Shown here: positions 1 to 9,007 of the stretch, piece after piece
Position numbering within the stretch: position 1 is the stretch's first letter
Layout: the number at the start of each line of letters is the position of its first letter
Origin: Terriglobia bacterium
GTDB lineage: Bacteria; Acidobacteriota; Terriglobia; Bryobacterales; UBA6623
NCBI GenBank assembly: GCA_009841225.1
Contig: VXMF01000039.1
Location: 34,094 to 98,093 of the forward strand
DNA: 64,000 nt
Direction: 5' to 3'
The notes under the pieces: generated by a model
What the model saw: only the letters and a program-made list of their open reading frames with translations
Told to the model about the DNA's origin: nothing
Database searches by the model: none
Position numbers and translations under genes: made by a program

Positions 1-306
1 GCGCAAGGCCTCGGCTTGCAGTCCCAAGAGCCCGAGGTTGCCTAGCAGGATGCCGAATACCAGCTCGCCCAGCACAGCGGGCTGATTGAGCCGCTCGAAA
101 ATCTCTCCGCCCGCCCTGGCCGCAAGCAAGATCACAGCAAAGGCCAGCAGGAACGGGGTGACGTCGCCGCCGTGCTCGCTGACACCCTCCGGCTCCGAGG
201 CCAGCCAGATGACCGCCCCGATCAGGGCCAGGCAGATCAACCGCAGAGGGTAGGACTTCGGGAATCGGAGGGCGTCCCCGTGAAACAGCCGCCCCCGCAC
301 TCTCAC
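1..306 (-). CDS. Cation/proton antiporter (CPA2 type), N-terminal part only
   Basis: The frame runs off the left edge of the window, so only about 102 N-terminal residues are visible. They contain two hydrophobic segments (one near LRLICLALIGAVIWLA, one near PFLLAFAVILLAARAGGE) followed by the run LNQPAVLGELVFGILLGNLG. That run is the conserved start of KefB/NhaP-like CPA2 exchangers, where a Gln-Pro-x-Val-x-Gly-Glu motif opens the exchanger fold. By family it would exchange Na+ or K+ for protons across the inner membrane. The start is uncertain: GTG at 304-306 is used, with a second in-frame GTG two codons on and no obvious ribosome site. A stop lies in frame at 373-375, so the protein cannot extend much further upstream. 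Confidence 0.7.
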   Translation of the reverse strand, partial: MRVRGRLFHGDALRFPKSYPLRLICLALIGAVIWLASEPEGVSEHGGDVTPFLLAFAVILLAARAGGEIFERLNQPAVLGELVFGILLGNLGLLGLQAEALR

Positions 307-437
307 CAGTCTGCTCGGGTTGGCGAACGCACTACAGCCGGTCGCAACGGCCAGCCGAGGGCAGTGCCAGGCTCATCTTAGCGCGGGCGAGCGCCGGTCC
401 CGGGCCTTGCGGCGCGAGGTCTGGGAAGCTCGCGCGA

Positions 438-1853
438 TCAGGGCAGGTGCATCACGACCATCTTGGTCTCGGTCATCTCTTCGACCGCGTAGCGCGGGCC
501 CTCCTTGCCGAAGCCGCTTTCCTTAAGGCCCCCGTAGGGCATCAGGTCGGCCCGCCACTGGGTGCCCCAGTTGATATGGATGTTGCCCGAATCGACTTCC
601 TTGGCGAAGCGCATCGCGTTGTCGAGGCTCTCGGTGAAGATCGCCGCCGACAGGCCGTAGTTGGTGTCGTTGGCGCTGGCGATTGCCGCGTCTACCGACT
701 CGAACGGCGTCAGGCCCACCGCCGGCCCGAACAGTTCGTCGCAGGAAATGCGCATGTCCGGGCTGACATCGGCCACGATGGCAGGTTCGACGATCGCCCC
801 GGCACGCTCTCCGCCGGCCAGCAGGCGGCCGCCCGTTGCGGCGGCATCGCGAATCCACTCTTGCACGCGAATCGCGTCGTTCTCGCGCACCATGGGTCCG
901 ACGCGGACAGCGTCGTCGAGCGGGTTGCCCGTCTGCAGGCCCTGCACGCGAGGGCCGAGATTGTCGAGCAGGTCGGCGTAGACCCTTTCGTGGGCGAGGA
1001 TGCGCTGGGCGCTGATGCAGACCTGGCCGGCATTCGCGAATCCGGTCGCCACGATAGCGTTCGCGGCCTTGTCCAAGTCCGCGTCCGGCAGCACGATGAC
1101 GGGCGAGTTGCTGCCGAGCTCCATCGTGACCTTCTTGAGCCCGGCCATGCCGCAGATGGCCTCGCCGACGTCGCGGCTGCCCGTGAAGCTGATCTTGCGG
1201 ATGCGCGGATCCGAGCAGAGCTGGCGCCCGACTTCGCTGCCTGAGCCGGTCACGACCTGGATGGCCTCCGGAGGCAGGCCTGCGTCCAGCAGCAGCTTGG
1301 CGAACTTCAGGGCCACCAAGGGGGTGTCCGTGGCCGGCTTGAGAATGGCGCTGTTGCCGGCCGCGAAAGCGGGGCCGATCTTGTGGCATACGAGGTTGAG
1401 CGGGAAGTTGAACGGCGTCACCGCCAGCACCACGCCGCACGGCACGCGCAGCGTGAAGCCGAAGCGGTTGCCCGTGCCCGGGGCCCCGTCCAGCGGCACG
1501 ACCTCCGAACCGAGCCGCTTGGCCTCTTCGGCCGAGCCGATCATGGTTTCTCGGGCGCGGTCGACCTCGAGGCGGGCCTCGGCGATGATCTTGCCCTCTT
1601 CGAGCGTGATGGTGCGGGCCAGATCCTCGAGGCGCTCTTCCATCAGAGCGGCAGCCTTCATCAGCATGTGGTAGCGTTCGTAGCCCGACAGCGCCTTGAC
1701 CTTCTTGGCGCCGTCCACTGCGAATGCGATGGCGCGGTCGATGTCGGCGTTGGAAGCGCGCGGCACGGTGTCGACTTCGCTGCCGTCGTATGGATTCAGG
1801 ACCGGGATCGAGCCGGAGCCGCCGGTCCAGTCCCCTGCAATGAGCATCTCCAT
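438..1853 (-). CDS. NAD(P)-dependent aldehyde dehydrogenase
   Basis: 471 residues, a normal length for the ALDH superfamily. It oxidises an aldehyde to an acid or acyl product with NAD(P)+. Visible signatures are the substrate/cofactor segment PFNFPLN (Asn149 is the oxyanion-hole residue), LKPATDTP with the cofactor Lys172, FTGSRDVG, the general base Glu245 in MELGSNSP, and the nucleophile Cys279 in NAGQVCISAQR. The overall pattern is closest to the lactaldehyde / non-phosphorylating glyceraldehyde-3-phosphate dehydrogenase branch, but the substrate cannot be fixed from sequence. The frame stays open far upstream; the ATG at 1851-1853 is chosen because family similarity begins there (MEMLIAGDW). 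It stands alone, divergent from the ThyX-like gene. Confidence 0.9.
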   Translation of the reverse strand: MEMLIAGDWTGGSGSIPVLNPYDGSEVDTVPRASNADIDRAIAFAVDGAKKVKALSGYERYHMLMKAAALMEERLEDLARTITLEEGKIIAEARLEVDRARETMIGSAEEAKRLGSEVVPLDGAPGTGNRFGFTLRVPCGVVLAVTPFNFPLNLVCHKIGPAFAAGNSAILKPATDTPLVALKFAKLLLDAGLPPEAIQVVTGSGSEVGRQLCSDPRIRKISFTGSRDVGEAICGMAGLKKVTMELGSNSPVIVLPDADLDKAANAIVATGFANAGQVCISAQRILAHERVYADLLDNLGPRVQGLQTGNPLDDAVRVGPMVRENDAIRVQEWIRDAAATGGRLLAGGERAGAIVEPAIVADVSPDMRISCDELFGPAVGLTPFESVDAAIASANDTNYGLSAAIFTESLDNAMRFAKEVDSGNIHINWGTQWRADLMPYGGLKESGFGKEGPRYAVEEMTETKMVVMHLP

Positions 1854-2051
1854 GGTGTAGTTCTCCTTCCTCGCCGTGCGCCGAAACCGATCCGCGACGC
1901 GAAGCGAAAAAGAGAATCTTCCACCGTTTCGCGCCTGCGTGTCAAGCCAGCCCAAGCCAGCCCTTCGGGCGAGCGGGTCGTCAGGCTTGTACAATCGCAG
2001 ATTCCCGCAACCCTCCGTGCTTGGAGAGGTCCTGCGGGCCGCTGCACGCCG

Positions 2052-3512
2052 ATGCCGCACGACGCCAAGTCCGCCCATCGCCGGGTCGTGGTCGTCGCGC
2101 CCATGCCGCCGGAGAAGAGCGCTTACGCGCTCGCCCGCTATAGCCGCTCCCCGGATTCGATCACCGACAGCTTGGCTTGGGTCAAGGACCACAGCGCCGC
2201 GAAGTTTCTGGACAGCTTCTATTTCCAGTACGGCCACGCCTCGATTGCGGACCTGGGCCACTGCATCTTTTGTTTCGAGGGGATTTCCGAGCTGGCCGCG
2301 ATCGAGATCGAGGACGAGCAGCTCTGGGACGGACAGGCCAAGTCCAGCCGCTACCAAGACTTTTCCAAGGGCAGCGTCATCGTCCCGGACGAACTGCGCG
2401 GAACGCCCCTTGAGGGCGCCTATGCCACGGCAGCCGAGGATCAGCTTCACGCCTATCTGGAGCTGCACGCCGCGCTGATCGAGCCGCTTCGCGAGGCCAA
2501 CCCCAAGCCGGAGGGCATGAGAGCCGGCGCGTATCGGCGCACGATCGACGCGCGGGCGTTCGACGTGGCCAGGTATCTGCTGTTCGCCGGCATCTCCACG
2601 AACATCGGGCAGGTGACCAGCATTCGCACGCTCGAGAAGCAGATGCGCAAGCTCGGCGTGTCCGACTACGGGGAGGTCCGTTCGCTGGCCGAAGAGATGC
2701 ACGAAGCCTGCGCGGCTCCTCCAGCGTGTGCGCTGGAGGCCGATGGTGCGGTCGAACCCCTAGCTCCTACGCTGGCCAAGTATGCCGACCCCGACACCTC
2801 GCAACTGCATGCCAGAGAGCGCGTGGCAGCTTGGGCGAGCCAGAATTTCAACCCCGGAAGCTACGCCGCCCCGCGCGATGTGGACCTCGTCCAGCCAAGC
2901 GACGCGCTGGACGAATCCGTCGCAAGCTGGCTCTATGCCGTGACCGACCATCCCTTCCGCGTCATATTGGACGCGGTCAGCGGCTGGAGCGCGGCGCGCA
3001 AGATGGAGGTGCTGGACACGGCCTTGGAAGGCCGCCACCGCCGCGACGAGCTCATGCAGCCGTTCCGCAGCGGGTATCGCTATGTGTTCGACGTTGTGTG
3101 CGACATCGGAGCGTACCGCGACATGCACCGCCACCGCCGCTGCCAGCAGATCCGCCAGGCGTTCTCTGACCGCTTGGGCTGCGAACGGCCGGAACTGCTC
3201 GACGAGGCCGGGGTAGGCGACATCTTCGACCGCGCCCTGGCGGCGGCCGCGGAGGCGCGCGCGGCGATTCGGGCCGCGTCAGAGCCCGCCAGCCACTACT
3301 TGCTGCCGTTCGCGGCGCGCTGCCGTTCGCTGTTCAAGATGGACTTCGCCGAAGCCGAGTACATCATCCGCGTCCGTTCGGGCGTCAAGGGTCATATCTC
3401 CTACCGAAGGATCGCTTGGGAGATGCGCGAGCGCATCGTCGAAGCCGAGCCTGATCTGGGCCGCCTCCTGCATGCCACGCCTCCGTGGGTGGAAGACGCG
3501 CTCACGCGCTGA
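2052..3512 (+). CDS. Tandem ThyX-like (FAD-dependent thymidylate synthase family) protein
   Basis: 486 residues, about twice a normal ThyX subunit (220-250). The N-terminal half has GHASIAD (61-67) and a run ending KSSRYQDFSKG (from residue 97), which corresponds to the end of the ThyX signature RHR-x2-S-x-N-x2-S-x-RY but lacks its RHR start. The C-terminal half has YRDMHRHRRCQQIR (near 355-368), which keeps the RHR start but not the Ser residues that follow. Each half thus retains a different part of the active-site motif, as if one composite site were made within a single chain. ThyX methylates dUMP using methylene-tetrahydrofolate and FADH2. Whether this one is catalytic is not clear. ATG 2052 is used; ATG 2103 is an alternative that still keeps the N-terminal domain. 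Confidence 0.75.
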   Translation: MPHDAKSAHRRVVVVAPMPPEKSAYALARYSRSPDSITDSLAWVKDHSAAKFLDSFYFQYGHASIADLGHCIFCFEGISELAAIEIEDEQLWDGQAKSSRYQDFSKGSVIVPDELRGTPLEGAYATAAEDQLHAYLELHAALIEPLREANPKPEGMRAGAYRRTIDARAFDVARYLLFAGISTNIGQVTSIRTLEKQMRKLGVSDYGEVRSLAEEMHEACAAPPACALEADGAVEPLAPTLAKYADPDTSQLHARERVAAWASQNFNPGSYAAPRDVDLVQPSDALDESVASWLYAVTDHPFRVILDAVSGWSAARKMEVLDTALEGRHRRDELMQPFRSGYRYVFDVVCDIGAYRDMHRHRRCQQIRQAFSDRLGCERPELLDEAGVGDIFDRALAAAAEARAAIRAASEPASHYLLPFAARCRSLFKMDFAEAEYIIRVRSGVKGHISYRRIAWEMRERIVEAEPDLGRLLHATPPWVEDALTR

Positions 3513-3517
3513 GCCCG

Positions 3518-4168
3518 ATGTTGCGCGGAGTTATCTTCGACCTCGACGGGACCTTGGGAGACACGCTCCCGGTTTGCTACCGAGCGTTCGCCAGCGTCTT
3601 CGCCAGACGGCTCGGTCGCCAGTTCTCAGACGCCGAGATCCATGCCATGTTCGGACCCAGCGAGGAAGGAATCCTGGCGCGGCTTTGCCCGGACGCTCCC
3701 GAGATGGCGCTAGACGAGTACCTGGCCGAGTACCGGCGTGCGCATGCGCTCTGTCCCGCGCCCTTCGAAGGCATCCCGGAATTGCTGGAGTCATTGCGGA
3801 GCGACGGCGTACAGCTGGCGATCGTGACGGGCAAGGGGCCGCGCAGCGCCCGGATTTCGCTCGAAGCGTTCGGGCTTCTCGCTCGGTTCCCGGTGGTGGA
3901 GGCCGGATCCGCCGCAGGCGGGGTCAAGCCTGCCGCGATGCGGCGGGTGCTGGCTGGCTGGGGCCTCGCTCCCGGCGAAGTGGCGGGCGTGGGAGATTCG
4001 CCTTCGGACGTGCGCGCCGCCAAGGAGCTCGGCATTACGAGCGTGGCGGCCGCGTGGGCTCCGGGAGCGGCCCGGGAGCGCTTGGCCGCGAGCCGGCCCG
4101 ACTGCCTGTTCGACTCTGTTCCAGCCCTGGGCGCGTGGCTGACAGAGCGCACGGCGGCGGCTATGTGA
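3518..4168 (+). CDS. HAD-superfamily hydrolase, phosphoglycolate-phosphatase-like
   Basis: 216 residues. HAD motifs are in order: FDLDGTLGDT at the N-terminus (nucleophile Asp8, acid/base Asp10), IVTGK (motif II Thr), GGVKP (motif III Lys) and GVGDSPSD (motif IV acidic pair). The helical cap between motif I and II is of the C1 type seen in Gph/beta-phosphoglucomutase relatives. Family members dephosphorylate small phosphorylated metabolites in the cytoplasm; the substrate here is unknown. It starts 6 bases after the ThyX-like stop codon, suggesting co-transcription with that gene, and its end overlaps the convergent queA stop by 8 bases. Confidence 0.8.
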   Translation: MLRGVIFDLDGTLGDTLPVCYRAFASVFARRLGRQFSDAEIHAMFGPSEEGILARLCPDAPEMALDEYLAEYRRAHALCPAPFEGIPELLESLRSDGVQLAIVTGKGPRSARISLEAFGLLARFPVVEAGSAAGGVKPAAMRRVLAGWGLAPGEVAGVGDSPSDVRAAKELGITSVAAAWAPGAARERLAASRPDCLFDSVPALGAWLTERTAAAM

Positions 4169-5204
4169 TCAACATGCAATCGCCGTACGAGTAGAAGCGG
4201 TACTCCTGCCCGACAGCGTGAGCGTAGGCGGCGCGCATCAGATCGGTGCCCGCGAATGCCGCAACGAGCATCAGCAGGGTCGACCGGGGCAGGTGAAAGT
4301 TGGTCAAAAGGGCGCCGACCGCTTGAAAGTGGAATCCCGGCGTGATGAAGAGGTCGGTCTCGTCGCGCAGCGGCCGGATCGCGCCGCCTCCCGCGCCCGC
4401 GGCCGCTTCCAACGTCCGTACGGCGGTCGTGCCGACCGCCACGGCGCGCCGCGCCGTTCGAATGCTATCGGCCGCCTCGCGCGAGATTTCAAAGCGCTCG
4501 GCGTGCATGGTGTGGTCTTCGACCCTTTCTGACGACAGTGGCCGAAACGTGCCGAGCCCGACATGCAGCGTGATCTCGGCGATCGTCGCGCCCCGCGCCC
4601 GCACCTGCTCGAGCAAGGGGCCGTCGAAGTGCAGGCCTGCCGTCGGTGCCGCCACCGAACCCCCCGCTCGGGCGAACACGGTCTGGTAGCGCTCGTGATC
4701 GGCCAGCTCGTCGGACCGGCGTATGTATGGCGGCAGCGGCATGTGTCCGTGCTCGCTCATGAGACGCTCCACGGCCGCGCTGTCCATGCCCGGGAACTCG
4801 ACCAAGCGGACACCGTCGGGCAAGCGATCCCTGATGCCGACCGAGACGCCGCCGACCTCAACCGTGGTCCCCGGCGCGAGCTTCTTCCCGGGCCTGACGA
4901 GCGCGCGCCACAGCCCTTCGCGTGTCGGATCCTGCTCCAGCAGAAGGATCTCGGCGGCTCCGCCGCCGCGCTTTCCTTCGGAGTCGCGGCGCGTGCCGAG
5001 CAGTCGCGCGGGCAGCACGCGGCTGTTATTGACGACTAGGCAATCACCCGGCCCGACGAAGCGCGGCAAGTCGGCGACCATGCTGTCGGTCCATGTGCCC
5101 GCCCGGCGGTCGATCGCCAGCATGCGGCTGTCGCTGCGCCCGGGGAGCGGTCGCTGGGCGATCAACCGCTTGGGCAGTTCGTAGTCGAAATCCGCGGCGA
5201 GCAA
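4161..5204 (-). CDS. queA: S-adenosylmethionine:tRNA ribosyltransferase-isomerase
   Basis: 347 residues, the family length. QueA transfers and isomerises the ribose moiety of SAM onto 7-aminomethyl-7-deazaguanine in tRNA, giving epoxyqueuosine at wobble position 34. Diagnostic segments are FDYELPKRLIAQRPL at the start, CLVVNNSRVLPARLLG, SVAAPTAGLHFD in the middle, LHVGLGTFRPL, and the C-terminal TNFHLPRSTLLMLVAAFAG followed by YRFYSYGDCMLI. No tgt or other queuosine gene is nearby, and the neighbours give no functional clue. Its 3' end overlaps the convergent HAD gene. Confidence 0.96.
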   Translation of the reverse strand: MLAADFDYELPKRLIAQRPLPGRSDSRMLAIDRRAGTWTDSMVADLPRFVGPGDCLVVNNSRVLPARLLGTRRDSEGKRGGGAAEILLLEQDPTREGLWRALVRPGKKLAPGTTVEVGGVSVGIRDRLPDGVRLVEFPGMDSAAVERLMSEHGHMPLPPYIRRSDELADHERYQTVFARAGGSVAAPTAGLHFDGPLLEQVRARGATIAEITLHVGLGTFRPLSSERVEDHTMHAERFEISREAADSIRTARRAVAVGTTAVRTLEAAAGAGGGAIRPLRDETDLFITPGFHFQAVGALLTNFHLPRSTLLMLVAAFAGTDLMRAAYAHAVGQEYRFYSYGDCMLIT

Positions 5205-5266
5205 GCCCCATTCTAGGGACGGCCGCGCCCCAGGGGTGCCGCGGGCCGCTGCTGCGCGGCCGTTCC

Positions 5267-5305
5267 TTCACGAACCTTTAACGCTCTTGACACCTCGTGT
5301 TAACG
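5267..5305 (+). promoter_or_regulatory. Direct-repeat array, PHO-box-like operator upstream of the response regulator
   Basis: TTCACG at 5267, TTAACG at 5278 and TTAACG at 5300: starts spaced exactly 11 and 22 bases apart, ending 33 bases before the regulator ATG. PhoB-type OmpR-family regulators bind direct repeats with an 11-bp period (one helical turn). The same geometry recurs at 6028-6066. I infer autoregulation by the adjacent regulator. Confidence 0.55.
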
Positions 5306-5338
5306 GCCCGCTGGCTATCGTGCGGATAGGAACACGAT

Positions 5339-6064
5339 ATGCCGCCGAAGGTCGCCGTCATCGAAGATGATCGAGATCTGACCGGCCTGCTGCAGTACGC
5401 CCTTGAGCAGGAGGGGTTCGAGTTCGCCTGTATCCACGATGGCCTGGCTGCCACCGACTTCTGCCAGCGCGTCCAGCCGGACGCCATCGTGCTGGACGTG
5501 ATGCTGCCGGGCTTGGACGGATTCTCGGTCTGCAAGGAGTTGCGGCAGGATCCCACGCTGCGGGACATTCCGATTGTTTTCCTTACCGCTCGCACCGAAG
5601 AGGCGGATCGGCTGCGCGGCTTGGAGATCGGCGGGGATGACTACGTCGTCAAGCCGTTCTCAGTGAGAGAGCTGGTGGCGCGCCTCAAGCTTCGGCTGCG
5701 CTCGAGCAGGGTGTTGGATTCGCCGGCTCGGGTGGGCGACCTTGAATTGGACAGGGACCGGCGAGAGGTGCGCGTGGAGGGGCGCACGATCCCGGTAACG
5801 ACCACCGAGTTTCAGATCTTGGAGAGGATGTTGCGCCAGCCTGGACGCGTGTGGAGTCGCGCGGCCCTGCTGCAAGCGGTCTGGGGACTGGCCTGCCACG
5901 TCACTGATCGCACCGTGGACGTGCATATCCGGCGCCTGCGGAGCAAGCTCGAGGCCGACCCCTCCAATCCTCAGTACATCCACTCGGTGCGCGGGTTCGG
6001 ATACACCCTGCGCGACCCGAGCGAGGGTTCATCAAACCTTAACGGCAGTGCCGCACGAACGTAA
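5339..6064 (+). CDS. PhoB-like (OmpR family) response regulator
   Basis: 241 residues. The receiver domain (1-120) has acidic pocket residues Glu9, Asp10 and Asp11, phosphoacceptor Asp53 in VLDVMLPGLDGF, Thr83 in FLTAR and Lys105 in YVVKPFSVREL. A winged-helix DNA-binding domain (about 130-230) follows, with TTTEFQILERML, VDVHIRRLRSKL and SVRGFGYTL. Receiver sequence and effector type look most like PhoB. No histidine kinase is in the window, so the sensor is unknown. The gene lies between two copies of the same 11/22-bp repeat array: one before its own start, one overlapping its stop codon and preceding the TonB receptor. This makes it the likely regulator of both genes. Confidence 0.9.
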   Translation: MPPKVAVIEDDRDLTGLLQYALEQEGFEFACIHDGLAATDFCQRVQPDAIVLDVMLPGLDGFSVCKELRQDPTLRDIPIVFLTARTEEADRLRGLEIGGDDYVVKPFSVRELVARLKLRLRSSRVLDSPARVGDLELDRDRREVRVEGRTIPVTTTEFQILERMLRQPGRVWSRAALLQAVWGLACHVTDRTVDVHIRRLRSKLEADPSNPQYIHSVRGFGYTLRDPSEGSSNLNGSAART

Positions 6065-6077
6065 CGCAGCGGTAATA
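6028..6077 (+). promoter_or_regulatory. Second PHO-box-like direct-repeat array, upstream of the TonB receptor
   Basis: TTCATC at 6028, TTAACG at 6039 (+11), GTAACG at 6061 (+22) and GTAATA at 6072 (+11). The first three elements have the same order and spacing as those at 5267-5305. The array overlaps the last codons and stop of the regulator gene and ends about 100 bases before the receptor ATG, where a promoter for the receptor would be expected. Confidence 0.55.
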
Positions 6078-6175
6078 CGGTCAGAGCAGGCGAGGCTGCG
6101 CGGGAAGTCGTATTCGGGGCGCATTTGGGTTCGCTCCGCGCCTAGGCCTTTGGGGAGGAATCGAGGTACCGATCT

Positions 6176-8980
6176 ATGCAGGTCCGATTAGGCAGGATCC
6201 TTCAGTCGACCATGGCGGCCTTGCTTGCCGCCAGCGGTGCCGCGCTGCAGGCGCAGGATGGCGGCGGCAGCGTGCTGGGCTTTGTCTATGACGCCAGCAC
6301 GGGGAATCCGATCCCGCAGGTCGAAGTCGAGGTGACGGGCGAGCTGACCGTCACGGCGACCACGACGATCGAAGGCAGCTTCACGATCGACAACGTCCCG
6401 CCTGGCACGTACACGGTCAGCTACAAGTCCGCCCATCACCAAGCGGTCAATGTCGAGGGCCTGGAAGTGCTCGCTGGCGAGATAGCCGACGCCAGCACTG
6501 TCATGTCCGCCAAGGGCGAGAAGACGGTAGTCGATGTCGTCGCCGCGGTGTCGTCCTCGGTGGCTACCCAGGAGGCGATGCTGGTCGAGCGCAGGCTGGC
6601 GTCCACTGTCTCTGACACCATTAGCGCCGAGGAGATTCGCGGCGGTACCTCGTCGGACGCTTCGGAGGCCATCGAGAAGGTCACGGGCGTGACGACCATG
6701 AATGATTTCGTGTTCGTGCGCGGCCTCGATCCCCGCTACAGCGGTACGACGCTGAACAACGCGCTGCTGGCCAGCACGGAGCCGGAGCGCCGGGTCGTGC
6801 CCCTCGACCTGTTCCCGGCCAGCCTGATCGACAGCATCAAGGTCCAGAAGACCTATTCACCGCACCTGCCGGGCGAGTTTTCGGCGGGACTGGTGCAGGT
6901 GGAGACAACCGAGTTTCCGACGCGTCCGACGCTCAATGTGAGCTATTCGATCGGGTACAACGACCAGACGCAGGGCCGCACCTTTCTCGACTATCCGGGC
7001 GGCGGCCGCGACTTCTTCGGCTTCGACGACGGCACGCGCGGCCTACCCAGCGTCATCCCGACGGACCAGAGGCTCGACCGCTTCACCTTCAGCCGGAACG
7101 AGCTGCAGGAGTTCGGGCGCGCCTTTTCCAACAACTGGGAGCGGGTCCCGCGCAACCTGAGCCGGCCTTCGATGAGCTGGAACATCGTGGCGGGCAATTC
7201 CTTCGGCAAGCTCGGCATCGTCGGCGCGCTGACGTTCTCGAATTCGCTGCAGTCGATTTTCGACCAAGAGCGCAACTACTACTTCCCCAACCCGATGGCT
7301 GCCACCGACCCGACCAACGCCGGCCCTCCGGTGCTGCAGAGCGAATTCGACTATGACGAGTCGACCGAGGCGGTGCGCCTAGGCGGCGTGCTGAACCTGT
7401 CGTATCAGTTCAATCCGGCCCACAAGCTGTCGCTGAAGAACTTCTTCTCGCGCGACACCGATGACAACGCCCGCTTCTACGAGGGCTACTACCAGGACTT
7501 CAACACCGACATCCGCAACCAGCGCCTGCGCTTTATCGAGCGCACCATCCAGAACACGCAGCTCGACGGCGAGCATCTGTTCGCGGGGCTGAACAACAGC
7601 GTCCTGACGTGGAGCATGTCCTACTCCAAGGCCACGCGCGACGAGCCGGACCTGCGGGAGAGCTTGCAAATCTTCCAGCCGCGCACCGACTCGTTCATCT
7701 TCTTCGATGACAGCCAGAGCGCGTTTCGCATGTTCAACGACCTCAACGAGACGATCCTTAACCCGAGCGTCGACATGCTGGTTCCCTTCTACCGGGGCGG
7801 CTTCAGCGGAGCGGTGCGCTTCGGCGCGAACTATTCGTCGCGCGGGCGCAACTTCAACTCGCGGCGCTTCCGCTACAACCTGCGCAGCACGCGGGGGATC
7901 GACCTGACGCTGGCACCCAACGATCTGTTCGCGCCTGGCAACATCCGCCCGCGCGGGTTCGAGCTGAACGAGACGACCAGAGTCACCGACGCCTACCGGG
8001 GCACCCGCGACGTGTTCGGCTACTACGGCATGGTCGAATTGAACTTCGCCGCCAAGTGGCGCATCATCGGCGGCCTGCGCATAGAGGACATGCAGCAGGA
8101 CGTGACGACATTCAACCAGTTCCTGCCGGATACGGGCCGTCAGCCCGCGCCGTTCGACGCGCTGAACTACCTGCCGGCGATCAACGTGATCTACGCGCTG
8201 TCGCCGAAGCAGAACCTGCGCGTCGGCTACAGCCAGACCGTTTCCCGGCCCGACTTCCGCGAGCTGGCGCGCTTCGGCTTCCTGAACGTTGTGGGCGGCC
8301 TGCAGACCATCGGCAACCCGGAACTGGTGCAGACCGACATCAGCAACTACGACTTCCGCTGGGAGTACTTCCCCGGCGGCAACCAGCTGCTGGCGGCGAG
8401 CTTCTTCTTCAAGAACTTCGACAGCCCGATCGAGCAGACCATGATCGCGGCGGTGGCGCTCCTGCGCACGTTCTCGAACGCGACGGCGGCGCGCAACTAT
8501 GGCGTGGAGTTCGAGTTCCGGCGTGGCTTGGACTTCGTGTCGCCGAAGCTGCGCGAATTCGCGGTCTCGTCGAATTTCACCATGGTGGACTCGAACATCG
8601 ACCTGAGCAATGTCTCGGAGACCGTGGTTCTCACCTCCCTGGTGCGCCCCATGCAGGGCCAGTCGCGCTACGTGTCGAACGTAATCGCGGAGTGGGCGCG
8701 GCCCAAGGCGCGCAGCACGGCCCGCTTTTACCTGAACTACTTCTCGAGCCGCATCACCGACGTGGGCGCGTTCGGGCTGCCCGACGTGGTCCAGGACGGG
8801 CTGGCGACGCTGGACTTGGTGTACGAGTTGACGCTCAAGGGAGACGACCGCTGGAAGATGCGCTTCGCGGCCGAGAATCTCAACAACGCCCGCTGGTTCT
8901 GGACGCAGGGCGGGGAGACCTTCCTCGGCTACAGAGAGGGTCGCACCTTCACGGTCGGTACGAGCTTCAGGGTGTTCTAG
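6176..8980 (+). CDS. TonB-dependent outer-membrane receptor with carboxypeptidase-regulatory-like domain
   Basis: 934 residues. A signal peptide (about 1-26, ending GAALQAQ) is followed by an Ig-like carboxypeptidase-regulatory domain (GSVLGFVYDASTGNPIPQVEV, with TTIEGSFTIDNVPPGTYTVSY), then a plug domain (SDTISAEEIRGG, FVFVRGLDPRYSGTTLNNALL, AGLVQVET) and a large beta-barrel. The last residue is Phe (GTSFRVF), the usual barrel-assembly signature. These receptors import large or scarce substrates using TonB energy. If the upstream repeats are true Pho boxes, a phosphate-related substrate or phosphate-starvation control is likely, but the ligand is not evident from the sequence. The purine-rich stretch GGGGAGGAA at 6152-6160 is rather far upstream for the ATG used. 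Confidence 0.92.
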   Translation: MQVRLGRILQSTMAALLAASGAALQAQDGGGSVLGFVYDASTGNPIPQVEVEVTGELTVTATTTIEGSFTIDNVPPGTYTVSYKSAHHQAVNVEGLEVLAGEIADASTVMSAKGEKTVVDVVAAVSSSVATQEAMLVERRLASTVSDTISAEEIRGGTSSDASEAIEKVTGVTTMNDFVFVRGLDPRYSGTTLNNALLASTEPERRVVPLDLFPASLIDSIKVQKTYSPHLPGEFSAGLVQVETTEFPTRPTLNVSYSIGYNDQTQGRTFLDYPGGGRDFFGFDDGTRGLPSVIPTDQRLDRFTFSRNELQEFGRAFSNNWERVPRNLSRPSMSWNIVAGNSFGKLGIVGALTFSNSLQSIFDQERNYYFPNPMAATDPTNAGPPVLQSEFDYDESTEAVRLGGVLNLSYQFNPAHKLSLKNFFSRDTDDNARFYEGYYQDFNTDIRNQRLRFIERTIQNTQLDGEHLFAGLNNSVLTWSMSYSKATRDEPDLRESLQIFQPRTDSFIFFDDSQSAFRMFNDLNETILNPSVDMLVPFYRGGFSGAVRFGANYSSRGRNFNSRRFRYNLRSTRGIDLTLAPNDLFAPGNIRPRGFELNETTRVTDAYRGTRDVFGYYGMVELNFAAKWRIIGGLRIEDMQQDVTTFNQFLPDTGRQPAPFDALNYLPAINVIYALSPKQNLRVGYSQTVSRPDFRELARFGFLNVVGGLQTIGNPELVQTDISNYDFRWEYFPGGNQLLAASFFFKNFDSPIEQTMIAAVALLRTFSNATAARNYGVEFEFRRGLDFVSPKLREFAVSSNFTMVDSNIDLSNVSETVVLTSLVRPMQGQSRYVSNVIAEWARPKARSTARFYLNYFSSRITDVGAFGLPDVVQDGLATLDLVYELTLKGDDRWKMRFAAENLNNARWFWTQGGETFLGYREGRTFTVGTSFRVF

Positions 8981-9007
8981 CGGTAGCGCTTGAGTGGGAC
9001 CGCCGCT

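Noticed and set aside
438..2702. Very long minus-strand frame (754 codons) covering the aldehyde dehydrogenase and part of the ThyX-like gene
   Set aside because: Only the part from 1853 downwards matches a protein family; the upstream part is antisense to the ThyX-like gene in high-GC DNA.
5287..5292. TTGACA as a -35 box for the response regulator
   Set aside because: No -10 hexamer at 16-18 bases downstream; it lies inside the repeat array and is better left unassigned.
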